NCBI GenBank assembly: GCA_014801945.1
Contig: JAAVDF010000039.1
Location: forward strand, 1-50,891
Direction: 5' to 3'
DNA: 50,891 nt
From: Bacteroides sp.
GTDB taxonomy: Bacteria > Bacteroidota > Bacteroidia > Bacteroidales > Muribaculaceae
The translations under genes were made by a program, and so were the position numbers. The notes beneath the pieces were generated by a model. The model saw only the letters and a list, made by a program, of their open reading frames with translations. It was not told the DNA's origin and did not search any database. How positions within the stretch are numbered: position 1 is the first letter of the stretch; every line of letters begins with the position of its first letter. This document shows, in pieces, positions 19,001 through 26,892 of this stretch.

Positions 19001-19277
19001 CGAGCGTAACCAGCACTGGAAGTATGCCGACGTCAATACTGCAAGCGCATCATTCGTGAAACTGCGCAACATCGGAGTGGCCTACACCTTCCCCACCCGT
19101 CTGCTTAAAAAGACTCATGCGCTTCAGGGCGCACAGCTCCGCTTCCAGATCGACAACCTCTGCCACTGGGCTTCAAATGACCGTGGTATCGATCCCGAAG
19201 CTTACAATGCCAACTACGGCACCCGCAACGATCAGCAGACCCCGACCTATATCTTCGGTCTGAACTTTAATTTCTAA
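16008..19277 (+). CDS. SusC/RagA-family TonB-dependent transporter of the protease locus
   Basis: 1089 aa. N-terminal signal (about 1-30), carboxypeptidase-regulatory-like domain (about 45-120: VRGTVVDDTNEPLPGATVFI, VSYVGMKTKDV), TonB-box region VLGEVIVSGFQ, plug domain with VLKDAAATSLYGVYASNGV, and an outer-membrane barrel ending in FGLNFNF. It is 26 bp after the C10 protease gene and 27 bp before its SusD partner. By context it would import peptides, as the RagA/RagB pair of Porphyromonas gingivalis does, but sequence alone does not distinguish peptide from glycan ligands. Confidence 0.94.
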   Translation: MYNQANIICKSLVIATFGLFITPAFSVGATETASSISVPPANVYTVRGTVVDDTNEPLPGATVFIKGTKTGTSTDIDGNFELHVLKAGKVTLEVSYVGMKTKDVQTVTGTHIDIVLETNADVLGEVIVSGFQTISRERNTGSAVVVNADKLGKIQAPDLSSKLEGVTPGLTIYNNQMSIRGNSSFSISSTPLLVVDGQPATGMSLDDINPNTIESVTVLKDAAATSLYGVYASNGVIVVTTKRGADQKLEAHVSLGYYYSPKPSLDYQHYASTSDIIDLERDILLSDPDYIKSPTGYFNTKTTKTNAAYMSQVDMLYYRLAKGQISESDLNTSLDLLRRNDYRREYQKNLLQNSLTQDYNVTLNAGSDKYGFYAAARYEKKGLYTKYDNDDRFSFYTRNDIKVAPWMKLTLGANIWLKKTSYTQASGLGATATMPYDTLYDGDGNLSYRYPYNQVLAEDVNATDGLKFMGYNAIEESGKNKKKTDDLYMKYFLQANFDLLPGLDFEFKAQYEKRKVNASEYDEADSYMMRSMINEFASANSRGGFTYNIPDGGHQIYNDSNYDNYNVRAQFNYRNTFGDKHDVTALIGGEAREDKSNQHIGERYGFDAQRLTYSQVDWLTLSQSGVIGQLYANSRTKSENLYVGDVKHRYVSAYFNAGYVYDSRFSVNASVRVEQADLFGSDPKYRYRPLWSVGGSWNVDKEQFMRDLTWLNMLKVRATYGITGMVDQSSSPYLLASFATSPYSNGPITLITTPPNSSLRWEKTSTFNAGLDFMLINRLTGSFDFYHKYSSDLLVNKSIDPSLGFNGMARANNGAMTNTGIELNLSYDWVKNRDFTFTTSFSAAYNKNTIDKIDYQPTDALDMMRYPTSNYMQGDTYNSLYAYKYAGLTENGNPSVYNEKGEIVSINPVRNVGAVVCVGQLTPKWNGALNLDFRWRDLSVFAKMVYYAGHSLRLDVPTLYDSTNKLTDGDVNEAIADRWTPTNTNTNIPVMGIHGDTGERNQHWKYADVNTASASFVKLRNIGVAYTFPTRLLKKTHALQGAQLRFQIDNLCHWASNDRGIDPEAYNANYGTRNDQQTPTYIFGLNFNF

Positions 19278-19304
19278 TCACACACAACACATCTCATACC
19301 CGAC

Positions 19305-20792
19305 ATGACTATCAGACAATATATATCATCTACAGTTGCGGTGGTCGCTCTTGCAATGACCACCTCTTGCGACAGCTATCTGGACGTGGAGCCAAAGGGA
19401 CGCACACAGCTTGAAAGCACCGAGGACTATCTCGGACTGATCGAAGAGTACTCCCCGACCTATGACCACGCATACAGCCAGAACATCTGTAACGAGGCTT
19501 CATGGTATAAGACGGAGGAGCTTAAAAACTACACCTATCCCCTCCGCTCGGCCGGTTTCCTCTGGGATGACAGCTATGACCGCGCTGCTATAACCGTCAA
19601 CGACAATCTCTATAACAGCTGCTACAACCGAATCACAAACTATAATGTGATCGTCAGCAACATCGACAAGGCCAAGGGTCCTGAGGAGGAAAAGGTGCTT
19701 GCAATGGCTCAGGCAAAGATCATGAGAGCCTACAACTACTTCTTCCTGATCAACACCTACGCCAAACCTTACGATCCCGCCACGGCCGATCAGACCAATG
19801 GTGTGATCGTGCGCGAAAAGATGTTTGAGAGCATTGAGGAAAAGGGGGTTCAGCAGAGCGTGGGCTACACTTACCGCTTCATCCAGCAGGACATCGACGA
19901 TGCCGTCGAGAATCTGCCCCACATAGCTCTCAACTCTTTCCGTCCCGACAAGACTTTCGGCTACGCATTCAAAGCCAAGGTGCATCTTTTCAAGCGCGAG
20001 ATCGACGAATGTATCGCCGCCTGTCTCGCAGCTCTTGAAGAAGCTCCCGCAGGTAAACACGAGCTTTGGGACATGAATGTCGAATATAACCGCTATGCCC
20101 CCCAGCTCATCATGGCCTACCGTACAGACCGTGCCATCGACAGTCCGGAATACATGGGTGTCAATGATGCGATCGAGAACATCTGGAAAAACGGTGTGCA
20201 GAAGAATTACGATTCATCCGAGAATCTTCTCTATCAGTTCGGATCGACCTACACCGACCCCTTCCCCATGTATCTCACCTCGGCCGTTATCGACCTCTTT
20301 GACCATGAGGCCGACCTGCGCGAACTCTACTGCATCCGCTATCGCCGCCTGCACGAGACCGCGCCGGAAGGTGACCGCGAATTTGCCTCTATGGGCATCC
20401 GCTGGAATCCGTCGGGAATGCGCATGTCGGAGATCTATCTCATGCTCGCCGAATGTTACGCACGCAAGGGTAGCGCAGATGACATTGCCAAGGCCATGAA
20501 CTACCTCGACATCCTGCGCTCACACCGCAACATCACCGCACGCTACAAGCGTCTCACGACCACCGACAAGGATGAAGCCCTCCGTTTTGTCCGCGAAGAG
20601 CGCAAACGCGAACTCTTCCTAACTTACAACGGTTTCTTTGATCTCCGCCGCTTCTGCACCGAGTTCAACGAGACACAGACCAAGGTGTTCGATGGTCAGA
20701 CCTACACTCTCGCGCCCAATTCGACGCTGCTGACCTTCCCCTTCCCGCTTAAAGCAATGCAGACAAGTGATCTTAAACAGAACAGCAAATGA
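19305..20792 (+). CDS. SusD/RagB-family lipoprotein of the protease locus
   Basis: A 495-aa surface lipoprotein. Lipobox ends at Cys22 (MTTSC), followed by DSYLDVEPKGRTQLE. TPR-like helices fill the middle; the C-terminal family block is RFVREERKRELFLTYNGFFD (split over 20 residues) and LRRFCTEFNETQ. Partner of the preceding SusC-like porin. Its stop overlaps the start of the TlpA-like gene by 4 bp (ATGA), indicating translational coupling. Confidence 0.92.
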   Translation: MTIRQYISSTVAVVALAMTTSCDSYLDVEPKGRTQLESTEDYLGLIEEYSPTYDHAYSQNICNEASWYKTEELKNYTYPLRSAGFLWDDSYDRAAITVNDNLYNSCYNRITNYNVIVSNIDKAKGPEEEKVLAMAQAKIMRAYNYFFLINTYAKPYDPATADQTNGVIVREKMFESIEEKGVQQSVGYTYRFIQQDIDDAVENLPHIALNSFRPDKTFGYAFKAKVHLFKREIDECIAACLAALEEAPAGKHELWDMNVEYNRYAPQLIMAYRTDRAIDSPEYMGVNDAIENIWKNGVQKNYDSSENLLYQFGSTYTDPFPMYLTSAVIDLFDHEADLRELYCIRYRRLHETAPEGDREFASMGIRWNPSGMRMSEIYLMLAECYARKGSADDIAKAMNYLDILRSHRNITARYKRLTTTDKDEALRFVREERKRELFLTYNGFFDLRRFCTEFNETQTKVFDGQTYTLAPNSTLLTFPFPLKAMQTSDLKQNSK

Positions 20793-22165
20793 TACGTCCC
20801 ATACGTCCTGCCTTCATCGCTCTGGCAGCAAGCGTGACAGCCGTCGCAGCTGCTTCAGCTCCTGCGACGGTCAGAATAAGTAATCCGGCCGGCTCGAAAA
20901 TCTACTTCCAGCCGGAGTCACTTCAAGGTTATCAGGAGATAGCCGCTCCCGACACCGTGATTACTGTCAGCGATGCGCCAATCTACTACCGTTTTGTCGG
21001 TGACGGTGGAGTGTTCCACCCCGTGTTCATCACACCGGGATCATCCACCGAAATTTCGGTCAATGCTGATGGAGAAGTCAGCATCAAAGGCTCTAATGAG
21101 AGGGAGAACCGTTTCATGCGCGACAATAACTATATCTGCCGCGCACCGCAGACCATCCGGACTTATTCGGACGAATGGGTCGATTACAATGAGAAGGCTA
21201 TCGCTTCCCTCGACTCCCTTATCGACGCCTCCGGTTTCAATCAGGAATTTGCAGCTACCCACAAGCTCTACAATCGCTTCACATTCCTGAATCAGCGTCT
21301 CGGTGGTCTGACTCTTGCCAAGACCTTCAGACCGGGGGGACAGAAGATAGAGATAGGCCCGAATTTCTATAACTTCCTTGATACTCTCAAGTTTACTGAT
21401 AGCCGTATCCTGACCATCCCCAAATGGTTTACGGTTATCAACAATGCTCTTGAGGCCAAGGAGGTCCGCGGACTCATCCCTGCTGACAACGACAGCTACA
21501 TGATCTCATACGCCAACGCTATTGACAATGAGAAAATCCGTTCGCACTACCTCATCAGCCTGCTTGATCTGACCCTGAAACGCAACTATCTGACCGATTT
21601 CGAACGTCAGCTTCCGGCCGTCCGCACGCTCATCACTGATCCTGCTGCAGCCGCCATGCTTCCGGATCTTGAAAAGGAGTATGCCAAGAAGGCTGCCGAG
21701 GCCGCCAACGTTGCCGCCGGGACTCAGATGCCCGATTTTCTTTTCAAGGATGTCGATGGCAAGGAGTTCAACTTCTCGGATTTCAAAGGTGATTACGTGC
21801 TGCTCGACTTCTGGTTTACAGGCTGCGCACCCTGTCGCGCCGAAATGCCGTATTTCGACGAAGTGGCCAAGGCATTCGACGGCCATGGAGTAAAATTCAT
21901 ATCCCTGTCAGTCGATACAGGCGAGGAACTTTATCCCGCATGGGAAAAGATGATGCGTGAGAAGCCGCACACCCCAGAAGTGCTTAGCGTGAACCTTCCG
22001 GACGGCTTTAACTCGCCGCTTCTCGGCAAACTCAACATCCACGGTGTGCCGAGAATCATGCTGATTGATCCGGAAGGAAAGATTGTGGAGAGCTACGCCA
22101 AGCGTCCTTCCGATCCCAAACTCCGTCAGCAGCTTCAGCAGCTCACGAAATCAAAACTGCTCTGA
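20789..22165 (+). CDS. TlpA-like thioredoxin-fold protein, exported
   Basis: 458 aa. N-terminal signal segment (about 7-24), a beta-rich N-terminal domain and helical middle resembling DUF4369-type regions, then a C-terminal thioredoxin domain (about 310-455) with the redox motif Cys346-Ala-Pro-Cys349 and the cis-proline strand GVPRIMLIDPEGKI. It probably reduces or isomerises disulfides in the periplasm or at the outer membrane. Overlap with the SusD-like gene ties it to the protease/transporter locus, where it could keep the protease cysteine reduced or open disulfides of protein substrates. Confidence 0.85.
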   Translation: MIRPIRPAFIALAASVTAVAAASAPATVRISNPAGSKIYFQPESLQGYQEIAAPDTVITVSDAPIYYRFVGDGGVFHPVFITPGSSTEISVNADGEVSIKGSNERENRFMRDNNYICRAPQTIRTYSDEWVDYNEKAIASLDSLIDASGFNQEFAATHKLYNRFTFLNQRLGGLTLAKTFRPGGQKIEIGPNFYNFLDTLKFTDSRILTIPKWFTVINNALEAKEVRGLIPADNDSYMISYANAIDNEKIRSHYLISLLDLTLKRNYLTDFERQLPAVRTLITDPAAAAMLPDLEKEYAKKAAEAANVAAGTQMPDFLFKDVDGKEFNFSDFKGDYVLLDFWFTGCAPCRAEMPYFDEVAKAFDGHGVKFISLSVDTGEELYPAWEKMMREKPHTPEVLSVNLPDGFNSPLLGKLNIHGVPRIMLIDPEGKIVESYAKRPSDPKLRQQLQQLTKSKLL

Positions 22166-22260
22166 AGATCAGTGCCGTCAACGAGTATAGCCCACAAGAT
22201 TGATTCGGAGTTCATTAAGTACGCACATAATCCTTAGGATATCAATCGGATATAAAAGAC

Positions 22261-22305
22261 ACAGCCGGCCTGTCCACTATTCAGGACAGGCCGGCTGTAA
22301 TATTA
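22261..22305. terminator. Bidirectional terminator between convergent genes
   Basis: Perfect 15-base stem ACAGCCGGCCTGTCC (22261-22275) with its complement (22284-22298) and an 8-base loop. T-rich tails on both strands. It separates the rightward protease operon from the leftward transporter gene. Confidence 0.85.
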
Positions 22306-22316
22306 TTATCAATATC

Positions 22317-23801
22317 TCACGCTTCAGCTACTTTCTTTTCCGGCTCATTTCCCTTACTGATGAACTGGACAAGGAGAAATCCTATGAAGAATATGAGGAG
22401 CGTGCTTATGACTATACTCAGATTTATATGTACAAACGGCGATATGCCCCACCAGTCGGTGAGTTTGGTCTGGAGTGCGATAAGGATCAGTGCAGCCACA
22501 CCGATGATCACACCGGGCACCACATGATGCTTCTTCGCATCCGGACAGAGATAGGCAAGAAGGAACATGCCGAGCACACCGCCTGAACAGATGCTGCTGA
22601 GTGCCCACCAAGCATCAAGCGCATTATCGACAAGCATGAAGCACAAAGCGACACCGATACCGAGAACACCGACAGCCACACTCGCAAGGCGGAGGACCGT
22701 CACTTTACGGTCATCGCTTGCATTAGGGAATAAATGAGTATAGAAGTCGGTAAGGATGATGGTACCTGAAGATGTGACGCTCGTGGCAACCGTGCTCATG
22801 CCCGCGCAGAAGATCGAAGCGATAAGCAGGCCGACAAGTCCTACAGGCAATTCATTGATAATAAAGTAGGGAAACACATAGTCACTCTTTATCCCCTCCG
22901 GAAGTGCACCGGGGTGAACCTTATAGAACGCGAAAAGACATGAACCGATAAGGAACAGGATGAGATTGACGGGAAGTGTCAGCAGCGAACCCCAGAAGGC
23001 ACTCTTGCGGGCCTCACTGAGCGAGGGAGCGGCGCAGTAACGCTGGGTGTAGCTCTGGTCAATGGCGAAATTGTTGAGATTGGTGAACATACCGTAGATA
23101 AGGCATACCCAGAATGTACTCTCGACAAGAGAATCACCGAAACTTCCGAGCGAGAATTTATTATTCTCCATACAGATTTTCAGAGCCTGTCCCGGTCCTT
23201 CAGGCATTCCCTTGAACAGCATGACAAGACAGATAAGCGCACCGACAATCAGGATTGCACCCTGAAGTGCCTCAGTCCATATCACTGATTTCAGACCACC
23301 CTTCTGACTGTACAGGATGATACCCAGACCTGTAAAAGTAACAACAACCGGAATACTCCAGCCCATCAGCACATTCATCGGCACTGCAAGGAGGAAAAGT
23401 ATGGCACCCGAACGGCATACCTGAGTGAAAAGATAGAACACGGATGCATAGAGACGTGCCCAACGTCCGAAACGTTTTTCAAAAAAACTGTAGGCACTGA
23501 TACTGCCGAGCGAACGGTAAAACGGTACAAAGTAACGCATGGCAAGCAGGCCGGCCGGAAGGATGGAGAGCGTAAAGACAAACGCGTTCCAGTTACCCAT
23601 GAAGGCAGACGAGCAATAACCGAGAAAAGAAATGGAGCTACAGAACGAAGCAAAAATTGAGAGTCCGACAACCCAGCCGGGCACTTTGCCGCCGCCGCGT
23701 GTGAACTCATCACTGCTCTGTTTCTTGCGGCCAAACAGATAGCCGAACAAAATCGTACCCACCGTAAAGATAAGGAAAACGATAAGGTCTATTATATTCA
23801 T
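22317..23801 (-). CDS. Sodium:solute symporter (SSS family)
   Basis: A 494-aa inner-membrane transporter with about 13 hydrophobic helices, starting MNIIDLIVFLIFTVGTILFG. SSS marks: GGGKVPGWVVGLSIFASFCS near 36-55 (quoted at the limit) and the YTQRY motif in helix 6-7. Solutes of the family include sugars, sialic acid, amino acids and vitamins; specificity is not visible. It follows a DHDPS/NAL-family lyase gene by 128 bp on the same strand without an intervening terminator, so transporter and lyase probably act on the same compound or its product. Confidence 0.88.
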   Translation of the reverse strand: MNIIDLIVFLIFTVGTILFGYLFGRKKQSSDEFTRGGGKVPGWVVGLSIFASFCSSISFLGYCSSAFMGNWNAFVFTLSILPAGLLAMRYFVPFYRSLGSISAYSFFEKRFGRWARLYASVFYLFTQVCRSGAILFLLAVPMNVLMGWSIPVVVTFTGLGIILYSQKGGLKSVIWTEALQGAILIVGALICLVMLFKGMPEGPGQALKICMENNKFSLGSFGDSLVESTFWVCLIYGMFTNLNNFAIDQSYTQRYCAAPSLSEARKSAFWGSLLTLPVNLILFLIGSCLFAFYKVHPGALPEGIKSDYVFPYFIINELPVGLVGLLIASIFCAGMSTVATSVTSSGTIILTDFYTHLFPNASDDRKVTVLRLASVAVGVLGIGVALCFMLVDNALDAWWALSSICSGGVLGMFLLAYLCPDAKKHHVVPGVIIGVAALILIALQTKLTDWWGISPFVHINLSIVISTLLIFFIGFLLVQFISKGNEPEKKVAEA

Positions 23802-23929
23802 GGCATGAGAGGATAGGTATGGTTAAGAATATGTTGAGGTCAGAGAGTGGGATAGAGAAGAAATTTACAAATACGATATGTGTAAATAGAAATATGGAGA
23901 GAGAAGAATGAGCGGTTAAATTTTAAACA

Positions 23930-24868
23930 TCAGAGTATGATCTTGCCGTTTTCGATGGGCAGACGGTCAAGAGCCTCCTGAATCTTACGACGTTCGGGTT
24001 CGTTGAACTTATGGAAGGGAGCTGCAACGAAATCATCCTTGATTACACCGAGGAGCGAGCAAGCGCACTTCAGACCTTTCAGGTAGCTTGAGCCGTGCTT
24101 ACCGACGCTGTAGATCGACGTGCTGATCTGCATGATGATCTGCTGCAGACGCCACACTTCCTCTACGTTGCGATCCTTGGCGGCATTATACATGGCCACA
24201 TAGAGTTCGGGGAACATATTTGCACCACCGTTGATACCACCGTTAGCACCGAGGAGCACACATTCGCCTGTAACTTCCTCCGGACCCATGAGAAGCGCGA
24301 AATCAGGACGATCCTTCATAGTGTACATCACAGACTGGAAGTAAGGAATATTTGCTGAACTGTCCTTGAAACCGATCACCTTCTCATTTTCGGCAATGCG
24401 ATGGATAGTAGCCGGCGAGAAATTGACCTTCACGTGGCTCGGCATGTTGTAAAGGAACAGCGGGAGGGGCAGATGGGGAAGCATATCCTCATAGAACTCA
24501 GCAAGTTCAGGCTGACCGGTTGCGAAATAATAGGGAGCTGCGCTCACGACAGCAGATGCACAGCAGTCGGCAGCTACTTTCGAGAGATTTATACTCTCGA
24601 CAAGCGAAGTATCGGTGATGCAGACAAGCACCGGCAGACGTCCGGCGTTGATGCGGCATGTCTCCTTGATCATTTCCTTGCGCAGACGGTAGCTGAGGCT
24701 CTGCTCCTCACCGGTCGTACCGAGAATAAAGAGACCGTGGACACCACCGGCAATAAGATGTTCGATAAGATTTTCAAGGCTGGCCACATCAAGTGTGTCA
24801 TTGCCCAGAAGCGGGGTAACCAGAGGGGGAATAATTCCGCTCAGTGGCGATTTAAAGGTTGAAGTCAT
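23930..24868 (-). CDS. DHDPS / N-acetylneuraminate lyase superfamily aldolase
   Basis: A 312-aa class I aldolase-fold enzyme that cleaves or forms 2-oxo acids through a Schiff base. Catalytic Lys168 (VIGFKDSS), Tyr140 (FLYNMP) and the carboxylate-binding loop GTTGEE (50-55) are visible. True dapA is unlikely given the context. An upstream ATG at 24928 would lie beyond a good promoter at 24903-24934, so the 24868 start (MTSTFKSP) is chosen. Candidates: N-acetylneuraminate lyase, 2-keto-3-deoxy-sugar-acid aldolase, or hydroxy-oxoglutarate aldolase. The pairing with an SSS transporter and the nearby deoxysugar genes favour a sugar-acid aldolase. Confidence 0.8.
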   Translation of the reverse strand: MTSTFKSPLSGIIPPLVTPLLGNDTLDVASLENLIEHLIAGGVHGLFILGTTGEEQSLSYRLRKEMIKETCRINAGRLPVLVCITDTSLVESINLSKVAADCCASAVVSAAPYYFATGQPELAEFYEDMLPHLPLPLFLYNMPSHVKVNFSPATIHRIAENEKVIGFKDSSANIPYFQSVMYTMKDRPDFALLMGPEEVTGECVLLGANGGINGGANMFPELYVAMYNAAKDRNVEEVWRLQQIIMQISTSIYSVGKHGSSYLKGLKCACSLLGVIKDDFVAAPFHKFNEPERRKIQEALDRLPIENGKIIL

Positions 24869-24902
24869 AATGTTCTGAATAGTAATTTGAGCTATATGCT
24901 TG

Positions 24903-24934
24903 CAAAAGTAACAAATTCCCGCGGGCAATACAAG
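24903..24934 (-). promoter_or_regulatory. Promoter of the lyase-transporter operon
   Basis: Minus strand: CTTG (24934-24931), 20 bases, TACTTTTG (24910-24903). Start expected near 24896, leader about 28 nt. Bases 24935-25110 contain nothing else recognisable. Confidence 0.65.
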
Positions 24935-25112
24935 AAGTCAGACCGGAATAATTACCTCCACACCTAATAATTCTCTGATCCAACCATCCTTAAATCATCC
25001 GGACGCAATCTTATCAATCTATCCGGGTGTGACATAAAGATCAGATAGCCGGATCAGTCAGCTAAAACATATAACAGATATGGATCAGCGGTAAAATTAA
25101 ACAGATGGAGCT

Positions 25113-25170
25113 GTCGCAAAAAATAAGTCGGTTACATGGCCCGCGTCTGCGCAGACTATACAACCGACTT
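25113..25170 (-). terminator. Rho-independent terminator of the corrinoid/GH31 operon
   Basis: AAGTCGGTT (25125-25133) pairs with AACCGACTT (25162-25170), with an inner GTCTGCGCAGAC palindrome. On the minus strand the stem is followed by ATTTTTTGCG. It lies 65 bp past the stop of the SSS transporter gene. Confidence 0.75.
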
Positions 25171-25234
25171 AATCATTTCGACACGGACTCACCTGAAATT
25201 TAGAGGCCGCTAACTTTTGATTTAATGTCTAAAA

Positions 25235-26839
25235 TCAATGTCCGTTGAAGAAGATGTAGAGACTGATCATGACTATGGCGAGAGCAAGCCAAGCAAGCTG
25301 CACGCTGACTGACATCTTGCTCTTGATGACATTCATGGACGCACGCTCTTCCGAAGCCTTATCCATAAGACTTATGGCAACCATGCTTATAATGAGAACC
25401 ACGAAGATCAGGAACGAGAGCATCATAAAGTGAACATGGTCAGTCGCGTTCGGTATAATCCACAGATACAGGACACCGCATCCGATACTGAAAATCGTGC
25501 CGAAGGTCAGGACGATATTGGCCGCAAGTGTGGTGCAACGCTTCCAGAACACACCTACCACGAAAACGGCAGCCATAGGGGGAGCGATGAAGCTCAACAC
25601 TGACTGGAACACGTTGAAAAGATCCATGCCCTTGATGTTATCGACGGCAATCGTAATCAGGATCGACACGAGAGCACCGACAATGGTCACTATATGACCG
25701 GTCCTTATGATTTCCTGCGGAGTAGCATCCTTACGGATATTCTTCACATATATATCCATAGTGAACACCGTGCTGAGAGCATTGAGGGCCGAACCGATCG
25801 TGCTTATGAGAGCCGCCGTAAGGACTGCGATCACAAGTCCGACCATACCTGTGGGGAACAGACTGGAGACAAGTGTCATATAGGCCTGATCCGGCTCGAT
25901 AAGTGCATCCCCGAAGAAACCTTTCTTCCAAAGGGCGAAGCAGACAACGCCGGGAATGATATAGATAGCCACATCGAGGATCTTGAGCCATCCGGTGAAA
26001 TTAGCACCCTTCTGTCCCTCATTAAGATTACGGGCGGCAAGCACAGGCTGCACCATCGACTGGTCCGTACACCAGAACCAAAGGCCCGAAATCGGATAAC
26101 CGAGGAGAATCGGAAGCCAAGGGAATTCCTTATGGTCGTTAGGCTGGAACAGATTCCAGTAATGCGACGGAACTACATCGGGATTGGCAAGGGTGTTGAT
26201 ACCTCCGACTACAGAATGATCGCCAAGATGCCAGATACCGACAATGGTCAGCGTGGCCGAAACAAGTATAAGCAGTACCATCTGATAGACATTGGTATAG
26301 GCGATGGCCCTGAGTCCGCCAAGAATGGTGAAGAACGCCGAGATTGCAAGCAGGATGAACGCTGAAAGCCACATCGGGATACCAAAGACCTGACGGACGA
26401 TGATTCCGCCTGCAAAAAGCGTAAGCGCAAGCCATGAGATGAGCACGGTCACAATCGTGTACCACGCAAGCATGTTGCGTGTCGATTCACCGAAACGCTT
26501 TCCCATAAACTCCGGCAGAGTGGTGATCTTCTCACCGAGATAGCGCGGAGCGAAAACAAAGGCAAGCAAGGCGATGAACACGAAGGCATACCAAGCATAG
26601 TTGCCCGACACGATACCGGCGGCAAAACCGGCACTCGCCGAGGCAATGAGCATTGAAGGGCCCACATTGGTTCCCCACATTGAGAAACCGATGTGATGCC
26701 ATTTAAGCGAATTGCTCGCAAGAAATTTGTGAGAACCTTTCTTTGTCTTGGAGCTGGCCCATAGACCGATGCCGAGAAGGATCACAAAGTAAGCGATCAG
26801 GACAATCCAGTCCGTAGGTCGCATTGAAAGATCATTCAT
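25235..26839 (-). CDS. SSS-family sodium/sugar symporter (SGLT-like)
   Basis: A 534-aa inner-membrane transporter with about 14 helices. The N-terminus (WIVLIAYFVILLGIGLWASS), the GFSMWGTNVGPSMLIA stretch and FVFAPRYLGEKITTLPEFMG identify the sodium/glucose-cotransporter branch of SSS. ATG codons at 26839 and 26824 are both possible. It is the last gene of the leftward operon, 53 bp after the methyltransferase fusion, and so is the likely uptake route for that operon's substrate, perhaps a (methylated) sugar or small glycoside. Confidence 0.88.
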   Translation of the reverse strand: MNDLSMRPTDWIVLIAYFVILLGIGLWASSKTKKGSHKFLASNSLKWHHIGFSMWGTNVGPSMLIASASAGFAAGIVSGNYAWYAFVFIALLAFVFAPRYLGEKITTLPEFMGKRFGESTRNMLAWYTIVTVLISWLALTLFAGGIIVRQVFGIPMWLSAFILLAISAFFTILGGLRAIAYTNVYQMVLLILVSATLTIVGIWHLGDHSVVGGINTLANPDVVPSHYWNLFQPNDHKEFPWLPILLGYPISGLWFWCTDQSMVQPVLAARNLNEGQKGANFTGWLKILDVAIYIIPGVVCFALWKKGFFGDALIEPDQAYMTLVSSLFPTGMVGLVIAVLTAALISTIGSALNALSTVFTMDIYVKNIRKDATPQEIIRTGHIVTIVGALVSILITIAVDNIKGMDLFNVFQSVLSFIAPPMAAVFVVGVFWKRCTTLAANIVLTFGTIFSIGCGVLYLWIIPNATDHVHFMMLSFLIFVVLIISMVAISLMDKASEERASMNVIKSKMSVSVQLAWLALAIVMISLYIFFNGH

Positions 26840-26892
26840 TACTACTATTCAATTAGATTTTAGGTAAGTTACTCTTAAAGTTTATTCATGAT

